From Gammaproteobacteria bacterium (GTDB taxonomy: Bacteria; Pseudomonadota; Gammaproteobacteria; Steroidobacterales; Steroidobacteraceae), in the NCBI GenBank assembly GCA_005877965.1, contig VBNP01000168.1, forward strand, positions 1-5,307: DNA of 5,307 bases, in the 5' to 3' direction. The translations under genes and the position numbers were made by a program. Positions 1 to 5,307 of this stretch are shown piece by piece. Every line of letters starts with the position of its first letter. The stretch's first letter is position 1. Below the pieces are notes generated by a model that did not search any database, had not been told where the DNA came from, and worked only from the letters and a program-made list of their open reading frames with translations.

Positions 1-356
1 TGGTCACGCAATTCATGACCGAGTTCTACCTCGAGAAACGGGTGCGCCAGGCGTTCGAGACCTGGGTGGAGCCCGGCTACATTCAGCACAATCCGCTGGC
101 GGCGACGGGTCGCGACGCGGCGATCGCCTTCCTCGAGCCCTTTTTCCAGGGGCATCCGGACGCGGTCTATGCGATCAAGCGCATCATCGCGGACGGCAAT
201 CTCGTCGCCGTGCACTCGCATGCCAAGTTCGCAGCGGGCGATCGCGGGCTCGCGGTGGTTGACGTCCTGCGCGTCGAGCGCTGCAAGATCGCAGAGCACT
301 GGGATGTGGCGCAGCCGGTGCCGGAAAAGTCTGCCAATTCCAACGGCATGTTCTGA
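1..356 (+). CDS. SnoaL-like / NTF2-fold family protein, 5' end cut by window edge
   Basis: Small cytosolic protein of the SnoaL-like polyketide-cyclase group (NTF2 alpha+beta-barrel fold, COG4922-type); its true substrate is unknown. The frame is open from base 3 to the TGA at 354-356. Counting from the ATG at 15, the visible motifs are PGYIQHNP (20-27), a GRDAAIAFL helix (32-40), the strand pair around VAVHSHAKF (64-72), VVDVLRV (81-87) and EHWDVAQPVPE (94-104), the last being a hallmark of the group. The ATG at 15 is probably an internal methionine: no Shine-Dalgarno precedes it, the frame continues upstream as V-T-Q-F, and relatives as I recall them carry an extra N-terminal helix turn before FMxEFY. 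I therefore treat the gene as truncated by the window, lacking perhaps 10-20 residues. It lies 4 bases before the reductase gene and is likely co-transcribed with it. Known relatives are annotated as aldol-condensation or cyclase-like proteins, but experimental proof is sparse. Family call is firm; reaction is unknown. Confidence 0.85.
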   Translation, partial: VTQFMTEFYLEKRVRQAFETWVEPGYIQHNPLAATGRDAAIAFLEPFFQGHPDAVYAIKRIIADGNLVAVHSHAKFAAGDRGLAVVDVLRVERCKIAEHWDVAQPVPEKSANSNGMF

Positions 357-360
357 ACCC

Positions 361-1098
361 ATGCGCTTTGCGGGCAAGAGCGTGGTCGTGCTTGGCGGCA
401 ACAGCGGCATAGGCCTCGCTGCGGCCACAGCATTCCAGGCCGAGGGGGCGCGCGTGGCGATTACGGGCCGTAATGAGGCGACGCTGGCGCAGGTCGCCGC
501 GGCGAGCGGCATGCTCGCGGTGCGCTCCGACATGAGCTCGGTGGCCGACAGTCGGGCGGCGCTCGCCCGCATCGCCGAGCAGCTGGGCGGCATCGACGTG
601 CTGTTCGTGAATGCTGGCGTCGGGGGCTTTGCCGCCGTGCCCGAGGTGACCGAGGAGTTCTGGGACAGCGTGCACGGCGTCAACCTGAGAGGTGCTTTCT
701 TCGCGCTGCAGGCCGCGCTGCCCCATCTGCGCGACGGCGGCAGCATCGTCATCACAGGCTCGATTGGTGCGGTTCTGGCGCTGCCGGGAAACGTGGTCTA
801 TGCGGCCGCCAAGTCCGGGTTGCGCGCGGTGGCGCGTATTCTGGCCGCCGAGCTGCTGCCGCGACGGATCCGCGTCAACGTGGTCTCGCCCGGACCCACG
901 GAGACGGAGATTTTCAAGCGCGGAGCGACCCGTGCACAGATCGAAGCGGTGCGTTCCACCCTGGGCGGCGCCGTACCGATGAAACGTATGGGCGAGCCCG
1001 AAGAAGTGGCACGCGCGGTCCTGTTCCTGGCTTCGTCGGAGGCGAGCTTTATCAACGGCGTCGATCTGAACGTCGACGGCGGTACCCTCGAGCTCTGA
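361..1098 (+). CDS. SDR family NAD(P)-dependent oxidoreductase (classical short-chain dehydrogenase)
   Basis: A 245-residue classical short-chain dehydrogenase/reductase, the normal length for a cytosolic single-domain Rossmann enzyme that interconverts alcohols and carbonyls with NAD(P)(H). Seen in order: a glycine-rich cofactor loop GGNSGIG (12-18) after strand VVVL, TGR (35-37) at the end of the second strand, D57 of the adenine pocket, NAG (84-86), and the full catalytic tetrad N108, S134, Y147, K151 (YAAAK). After it come RVNVVSPGP (171-179) and the usual C-terminal INGVDLNVDGG segment. Arg37 favours NADP(H) over NAD(H), by family rule. The start at 361 is preferred because the conserved first strand begins at once (MRFAGKSVVVLGG); the same frame is open back to 169, but that stretch overlaps the preceding gene and has no SDR character. 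There is no obvious Shine-Dalgarno, so translation is probably coupled to the upstream gene 4 bases away. Substrate cannot be read from sequence. Confidence 0.95.
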   Translation: MRFAGKSVVVLGGNSGIGLAAATAFQAEGARVAITGRNEATLAQVAAASGMLAVRSDMSSVADSRAALARIAEQLGGIDVLFVNAGVGGFAAVPEVTEEFWDSVHGVNLRGAFFALQAALPHLRDGGSIVITGSIGAVLALPGNVVYAAAKSGLRAVARILAAELLPRRIRVNVVSPGPTETEIFKRGATRAQIEAVRSTLGGAVPMKRMGEPEEVARAVLFLASSEASFINGVDLNVDGGTLEL

Positions 1099-1102
1099 CC
1101 CC

Positions 1103-1120
1103 TCGCGCCACGGTGGGCGA
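1103..1120 (+). terminator. candidate hairpin after the reductase gene
   Basis: Five to six bases after the reductase stop, TCGC pairs with GCGA and, after one bulged G, CCA pairs with TGG around a CGG loop. This gives seven GC-rich base pairs. No U-run follows (the next bases are CTCTCGTCCC), so it is not a textbook intrinsic terminator. It may be a weak or Rho-assisted 3' end, or chance in GC-rich DNA. Confidence 0.25.
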
Positions 1121-1233
1121 CTCTCGTCCCCGCTGCGGCAGAGTTTGCGGTTACGGTGGCTCAGGTTCCGTCCGAAGCCGTGAGCGCCAGCCGTTGGGGC
1201 AAGGCCACACGCGCCTCCGAAAAATGCGATGCC

Positions 1234-1276
1234 TTGCAAACGACAAAATTGTTTGTTCTACTTACAAAAAATAAAG
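1234..1276 (+). promoter_or_regulatory. AT-rich patch, probable promoter/operator region of the TonB-dependent receptor
   Basis: Within the 236-base gap before the receptor gene, roughly 1241-1276 is strikingly AT-rich compared with everything around it, as expected for a promoter in GC-rich DNA. A possible -35 box is TTGCAA (1234-1239) with a poor -10 near 1257-1262; an alternative is TTGTTT (1249-1254) with TAAAGG near 1272. Neither pair matches sigma-70 consensus well. The patch also holds a perfect 5-4-5 dyad ACAAA-N4-TTTGT (1243-1256) and a second ACAAA at 1264-1268, which could be an operator. The location is convincing; the exact boxes and any regulator are guesses. I see no gene in 1099-1334. 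Confidence 0.35.
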
Positions 1277-1317
1277 GGACGTTCCGGTAGCTAGACGATC
1301 GCAACCATCGACAACGA

Positions 1318-1327
1318 AAGAGGGGGG
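1318..1327 (+). promoter_or_regulatory. ribosome binding site of the TonB-dependent receptor gene
   Basis: A purine-rich stretch AAGAGGGGGG ends 7 bases before the ATG at 1335 and contains GAGG/GGGG complementary to the 3' end of 16S rRNA. It supports 1335 as the start. It includes an uninterrupted run of six G (1322-1327). Confidence 0.6.
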
Positions 1328-1334
1328 ACGTGAG

Positions 1335-3842
1335 ATGGAGGCCTTTCCGCGCCTGATTTCCAACTTGCGGTGGTTTGGGCTTAGCGGCTTCGTGGCGCTT
1401 GGCGCGTTGAGCAGCAGCCTCGTTGTGGCACAGAACGCACAACCCCCGGAACCGTCCACTCAGCTCGCCGAGGTCATCGTGACCGCGCAGTACCGCGAGG
1501 AGAAACTGCAGGACACGCCGATCGCGATCACCGCGCTCACCTCGGACATGATCGAGCAGCAGGGCGCCACCAGGCTCTCGGACATCTTGACCAGCGCGCC
1601 GAGCGTGGCATTCCGTCAGCAGTCGGCCGCCTTCGGCGAATCGGTAGCCGCCTTCATCCGCGGTTTCGGCCAGGCCGACTTCGATCCCGCCTTCGAACCG
1701 GGCGTGGGTCTGTACGTTGACGATGTCTACTACCCGCGCCTGACGGGGGCCAATCTCGACCTGATGGACGTCGAGCGCGTGGAGGTTCTGCGCGGACCGC
1801 AGGGCACACTCGAGGGTCGTAACTCCGAGGGCGGCGCGATCCGTTTCGTGACCCGCAAGCCCACGGGCGACGGCGGCGGCTACGTGACGGCCACCTACGG
1901 CACCCGCAACCGACTGGAAGCGCGCGCCGGCGCGGACTTCAAGCTCACCGATCACCTGTTCGCCCGGCTGGCCGGCACGTTTGCCGATCAGGACGGTTAT
2001 GTCGATGTGTACAGTTACGGCTGCGAATTTCCGGGTAGCGGCGTCCCCGCAGCTGCCGGCGGCACCAAGTGCAAGCAGTATTCGCTCGGGGACACCGGCT
2101 ACCGCGCTCTGCGGGCCACTCTGCATTTCAACCCGTCGGACCAGCTGGACACGCTGCTGAGCGCCGACTACATCCGCGACCGTCACAACAACGGTGCGGA
2201 AATACTGCTATATGGCAACAATCCCAATCCCAACGCGGGGACGGTGAATGGCCTGCCGCTCGATTCGCGCTTCCTCTGTGGCCGCTGGTGCAACTACACC
2301 ACGATCGGCGCCGAAGCCGGAACCTTCGCCGGCGGCGCCGTTTTCCTGCCTCCGGCTAATGGCCTCCCCATGCTCGCGACGTCCGGCACACAGTTCAACA
2401 CGCTCGACGCTTACGATCTCGCGCTCAACGTAAATGTGGGCATCACCGACGCGGTGAAGCTGAACTCGATCACGGGCTATCACAACTGGACCAACGAGTT
2501 CAGTATCGACGGCGATCTGTCCCCGGCGCGCACCCAGTTCGGCAATAACATCCTGGATCACTGGTTCTGGAGCGAGGAGCTGCGCCTGAACATGGACTTC
2601 AGCAAGGTCGCCCACGCCACCGTCGGCGGCTACTACTCCGACGAGAAGACCACGTACTACACGCTCCAGGACATCCGCTACGTTGGCGCGCCTGTGCCGC
2701 CTTTCCTGTGCGTCGTACCCGAGACCCAGGGCATCTGCCCGTTCTTTCCCCTGCAGTTCATCGGGAATGACCCGGTCAAAACCACGTCAAAGGCCGCATT
2801 CGGCACGCTGATCTGGAACGCCACCGACGCGCTTGCCGTGACGGGTGGTCTGCGCTACACGAAGGATTACAAGGGCTATACCTACTATCGCTACAACCTC
2901 GACGGCGTCACGATCAACCAGTTCGTTGATCCGGGCGGTGCGCTCACTGGCAGCACGCACGTCTTCGAGGGCAGCCGCACCGACTACCACGTCAGTGCCG
3001 ACTACCGCTTCAATCCGCAGGTGATGGCCTACGCTTCCATCGGCACCGGCTACAAGGCGGGCGGCGTGGGTCCGCGTCCGTTCAATGCCTCGCAGGCGCG
3101 CGCCTTCGGCCCGGAGAAGCTCACTTCCTACGAGCTGGGACTGAAGACCGATCTGCTCAACCGCCAGGTCCGGTTCAATACCGCGATTTTCTACAACGAC
3201 TTCAAGGACGCGCAGATCGTACTCCTGAGCTGCCCGCAATTCGGCGGTCCCGGGCCCTGCGCGCTACCCCAGAACGCCGGCAATGCGAAGGTCAAAGGCG
3301 TGGAAGTCGAGCTCCTCGCCACGCCGGTCGCCGGCCTGCAGCTCGATCTCTCGGGATCGTATCTGGACTGGAGCTGGGACTGCGTGAACCCCGAGGTGGT
3401 GGAAATGGTGGGCCCCGGCCAGTCGCTTGCCTGCACCAGCGATCCGACGGTGATCGGTAAGCTTTCGGGGACCCCGATCGGATTCATTAAGGAGCAGGCG
3501 CACGCCGGCATCCAGTATGAGTTTTCTCTGGCCGGGGGCGGCAGACTGACGCCGCGCTTCGACGCCGCCTATCAGGGTCCGCAGAACGGCAGCAATCTCG
3601 CGCCCGCACCGGGCTCGCCGTCAGCCCTCTACGGTCATGTAGGCGGTTTCACGGCGGCCAACGCCCGCCTCACCTGGAGCAATGCGAAGAAGGACCTGGA
3701 AACGACGCTCGAAGTCACGAACGTGTTCAACCACTACTTCTTCTACTCGAAGTTCGACCTGACGGGGGCCGGCTCCGGAACCATCACCGGCTCGCCTGCC
3801 CCGCCGCTCGCGTGGGCGCTGACGATGAAGAAGACTTTCTGA
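1335..3842 (+). CDS. TonB-dependent outer-membrane receptor
   Basis: An 835-residue outer-membrane active transporter that takes up a substrate using energy from TonB-ExbB-ExbD. Residues 1-32 form a signal peptide (Arg6 and Arg12, hydrophobic W13-V31, likely cleavage after VVA32). A TonB box AEVIVTAQ lies at 45-52. The plug domain spans about 57-176 with DTPIAITALT, FIRGFGQ, VGLYVDDVYY, VERVEVLRGPQGT (ending at 158) and GGAIRFVTRKP (166-176). The 22-strand barrel follows from about 180 to the end, with YRFNPQVMAYASIGTGYKAGG, PEKLTSYELGLKTDLL and the terminal strand WALTMKKTF, whose final Phe is the usual BAM assembly signal. Length is typical and the frame is intact. The usual L(F/Y)GRNATGG is here LEGRNSEGG (159-167). 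All ten cysteines fall in five close pairs: 230/246, 315/319, 459/468, 633/642, 683/700. The start is fixed by a good ribosome binding site and an immediate signal peptide. The gene stands alone on its strand, with its own probable promoter, and faces the DUF885 gene. Style resembles receptors annotated as iron-complex type, but such proteins often import other compounds; the ligand is unknown. Confidence 0.97.
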   Translation: MEAFPRLISNLRWFGLSGFVALGALSSSLVVAQNAQPPEPSTQLAEVIVTAQYREEKLQDTPIAITALTSDMIEQQGATRLSDILTSAPSVAFRQQSAAFGESVAAFIRGFGQADFDPAFEPGVGLYVDDVYYPRLTGANLDLMDVERVEVLRGPQGTLEGRNSEGGAIRFVTRKPTGDGGGYVTATYGTRNRLEARAGADFKLTDHLFARLAGTFADQDGYVDVYSYGCEFPGSGVPAAAGGTKCKQYSLGDTGYRALRATLHFNPSDQLDTLLSADYIRDRHNNGAEILLYGNNPNPNAGTVNGLPLDSRFLCGRWCNYTTIGAEAGTFAGGAVFLPPANGLPMLATSGTQFNTLDAYDLALNVNVGITDAVKLNSITGYHNWTNEFSIDGDLSPARTQFGNNILDHWFWSEELRLNMDFSKVAHATVGGYYSDEKTTYYTLQDIRYVGAPVPPFLCVVPETQGICPFFPLQFIGNDPVKTTSKAAFGTLIWNATDALAVTGGLRYTKDYKGYTYYRYNLDGVTINQFVDPGGALTGSTHVFEGSRTDYHVSADYRFNPQVMAYASIGTGYKAGGVGPRPFNASQARAFGPEKLTSYELGLKTDLLNRQVRFNTAIFYNDFKDAQIVLLSCPQFGGPGPCALPQNAGNAKVKGVEVELLATPVAGLQLDLSGSYLDWSWDCVNPEVVEMVGPGQSLACTSDPTVIGKLSGTPIGFIKEQAHAGIQYEFSLAGGGRLTPRFDAAYQGPQNGSNLAPAPGSPSALYGHVGGFTAANARLTWSNAKKDLETTLEVTNVFNHYFFYSKFDLTGAGSGTITGSPAPPLAWALTMKKTF

Positions 3843-3872
3843 TCGGGGGCAGCGTCCAGAACCGCCGTGCGC

Positions 3873-5307
3873 TCACTGCGCTGAGTTGATCTCGTATAGG
3901 CTATCGGGCACGGGTGTGCCCCGGTCGGCCGCCGAAGTCACCGTCTCAGTCTCGACGAGCGCAAACGGTATCGTCCCGGCATCGTTGATGCGGGCGAAAA
4001 ACTCGCCAAGGCTGAATGGCTTACCGGCGCTTTGCCGCTGCTGCGCATAGTCGCTCAACAGCCGCTCGAACTGCAGCTTCCCGGTGATGTAGCTCGTGCC
4101 ATAACCCGGTTGCCGCAAGTAGAGAAGTTGCTCGAACGCCACCAGATCGCTTGCAGGGTCGGACCATCCGCGCGGCGTCCATTGCGCATGAAATCGCCCG
4201 GCTTGCTGCAGGCTCATTTGATTCGCCTGCACGTAGAGCGACGCCAGACCACGTGCGGCCCGGTTGGCCAGCATGATCCAGACGATTTCCCGACCCCTTG
4301 GGTTGTCGTCATAGAGTCCGGCCTGCATCAGTGTTTCCTCCATCGCTGTCGCGATGCCTTCGGAGCGGCTGTCAAACATGTTGTACAACGCCGGCAGACG
4401 GCGAATCGCACTGTGATTTGGCTCCTCCTTCATCCGCGCCAGCTCGATCCAGTGGTAGTCGTGGGAGAACAAGCCCAGTGGTTCGCGAGCAATCGTCTGC
4501 TGGAAGAAATTCCTCCGGTCGGGTGGCGCAAATTTCTCCACCTGCTGTGCCAGCGCGTCGCGAAAATAATCTCGATCCAGGATGATGCCGGAGTGAATGA
4601 GGAAATCAGTGAGCTTGCGCATACGCGTCTCGCCCAACGCGCGCCAGGCTTCGGGAGTGTCCGCAGGCTCAAGCGGAGGCAGATTCCGATTCCGGAATTC
4701 CTCGATGGCCAAGGATGCCCGGGCGCGCTCCAACTCCCGGCGCAGCAGCGTGACCTGCTGGTCCCAATCGTAGGGCACCAGATGCACCTTCTGCAGATAC
4801 CAGTTGTAATTGTCCTTGCCTACGCCGGAGGGCCCGGTCTTCTTTGGCGCCTCCGACTCGATCCAAGAGATAAACGCGTCGGTTGCCTTGTGTGCGCGTT
4901 CTAGCGCGATCAGCAAAGCCTGGTCGGCACCAGCGAGGTTTGCGTGCTTCGATCCTTCCAAAGTGCGCATGTCGAGCGTCCCGGCTTGCAACTTGCTCAG
5001 CACCTCGCTCTGACTGCGCAGCGTTCCTGCGCCATAGACCCATAAGTCGCGAGCGTTGCTCTTTCGCAGGTTGACTTTGGCCTGTTCCAGCAACGCAGGA
5101 ACGGCACCTAACAGGCACGTTAAATTGCGCTGATCGGCGCGCGACAGCGGAAACTGGAAGGCGAACAGGTCGATGGCCGGCGCAGCTGTCACACCTTCGT
5201 GCTGCGGAACGTCGCTGCGCTCGCCAAAAACGGTGGCATAAAATGAAGGGTCGCGCGCCCACGGCTGCCGAACCGTCAGATCGAAATCCAGCCCGTTCAT
5301 CTCCGCC
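3873..5307 (-). CDS. DUF885 family protein (metallopeptidase-like), 5' end cut by window edge
   Basis: The stop is at 3873-3875 and 478 codons lie within the window. Recognisable DUF885 landmarks, numbered from the ATG at 5300-5298, are GLDFDLTVRQPWARDPSFY (3-21), VGKDNYNWYLQKVHLVPYDW (160-179), a helix RRELERA followed by EEFRNRNLPPL, HDYHWIELARM (280-290), SRSEGIATAMEE (311-322), the ANRAARGLASLYVQANQMS helix, and PGYGTSYITGK (398-408). The ATG at 5300 is probably internal: GGAG abuts it with no spacing, the frame stays open to the edge (A-E before M), and family members as I recall them carry RAEMNGLDFD well inside a protein of about 550-600 residues. About 80-120 residues, including any signal peptide, are therefore outside. 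DUF885 proteins are usually described as zinc-carboxypeptidase-like with HExxPGH; here the equivalent stretch reads MKEEPNH (290-296), lacking the first His and the Glu. The gene converges on the receptor gene with a 30-base gap. Family call is firm, function unproven. Confidence 0.9.
   Translation of the reverse strand, partial: AEMNGLDFDLTVRQPWARDPSFYATVFGERSDVPQHEGVTAAPAIDLFAFQFPLSRADQRNLTCLLGAVPALLEQAKVNLRKSNARDLWVYGAGTLRSQSEVLSKLQAGTLDMRTLEGSKHANLAGADQALLIALERAHKATDAFISWIESEAPKKTGPSGVGKDNYNWYLQKVHLVPYDWDQQVTLLRRELERARASLAIEEFRNRNLPPLEPADTPEAWRALGETRMRKLTDFLIHSGIILDRDYFRDALAQQVEKFAPPDRRNFFQQTIAREPLGLFSHDYHWIELARMKEEPNHSAIRRLPALYNMFDSRSEGIATAMEETLMQAGLYDDNPRGREIVWIMLANRAARGLASLYVQANQMSLQQAGRFHAQWTPRGWSDPASDLVAFEQLLYLRQPGYGTSYITGKLQFERLLSDYAQQRQSAGKPFSLGEFFARINDAGTIPFALVETETVTSAADRGTPVPDSLYEINSAQ

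Noticed and set aside
169..360. N-terminal extension of the reductase to an upstream ATG at 169
   Set aside because: The extra 64 residues overlap the SnoaL-like gene in another frame and lack any SDR feature; the Rossmann fold begins right at 361.
1084..1095. Palindromic CTCGAG/GAGCTC near the reductase stop
   Set aside because: These overlapping six-base palindromes encode the last residues (L-E-L) and are expected by chance in GC-rich coding DNA.
184..1239. Long open frame of 351 codons on the minus strand
   Set aside because: It lies antisense to the SnoaL-like and SDR genes, its product is rich in Arg, His and Gly with no recognisable domain, and it is what GC-rich coding DNA produces in a complementary frame.
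1161..2186. Open frame of 341 codons on the minus strand across the receptor promoter and 5' end
   Set aside because: It overlaps the signal peptide and plug coding region of a clear receptor, has no family resemblance, and would place coding sequence over the AT-rich promoter patch.
4032..4904. Open frame of 290 codons on the plus strand
   Set aside because: It is antisense to the well-supported DUF885 gene and its translation shows no domain or signal, so it is a shadow.
3873..5300. Taking the ATG at 5300 as the true start of the DUF885 gene
   Set aside because: Its GGAG directly abuts the ATG with no spacer, the frame continues to the window edge, and the first residues match an internal part of the family.
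3873..5307. Possible horizontal origin of the DUF885 gene because parts look lower in GC
   Set aside because: Some 60-base stretches are near 48% GC, but others reach 60%, and the difference from the neighbours is too uneven for me to claim transfer without a full composition calculation.

Overview
The window looks like ordinary chromosomal DNA from a GC-rich Gram-negative bacterium. The clearest sign of an outer membrane is a complete TonB-dependent receptor with signal peptide, TonB box, plug, barrel and terminal phenylalanine. GC-rich third codon positions and this receptor style fit a proteobacterium, perhaps a sphingomonad-like alphaproteobacterium or a Steroidobacter/Nevskia-like gammaproteobacterium. 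I cannot decide between these from sequence alone.

Layout, left to right. (1) The 3' part of a SnoaL-like (NTF2-fold) protein gene, cut by the left edge and ending at 356. (2) Four bases later, a complete short-chain dehydrogenase/reductase gene (361-1098) with an intact catalytic tetrad; the two are almost certainly one transcript. (3) A 236-base gap (1099-1334) with a modest hairpin just after the reductase, a conspicuously AT-rich patch with small ACAAA/TTTGT dyads that probably holds the receptor promoter, and a purine-rich ribosome binding site with a run of six G. (4) An 835-residue TonB-dependent receptor gene (1335-3842). (5) A convergent gene on the minus strand (3873 to beyond the right edge) for a DUF885-family protein that lacks the usual HExxPGH zinc motif.

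How they might work together. The receptor would import an unknown scarce or bulky substrate across the outer membrane. The reductase and SnoaL-like protein are soluble enzymes that could act on small carbonyl or ring compounds. The DUF885 protein belongs to a family usually described as metallopeptidase-like. A shared catabolic pathway is possible but is inference only; nothing in the sequence names a substrate.

I found no mobile element, CRISPR array, tRNA, rRNA or convincing new system. The points most worth a second look are the altered metal-site region of the DUF885 protein and the arrangement of all ten receptor cysteines into five close pairs.
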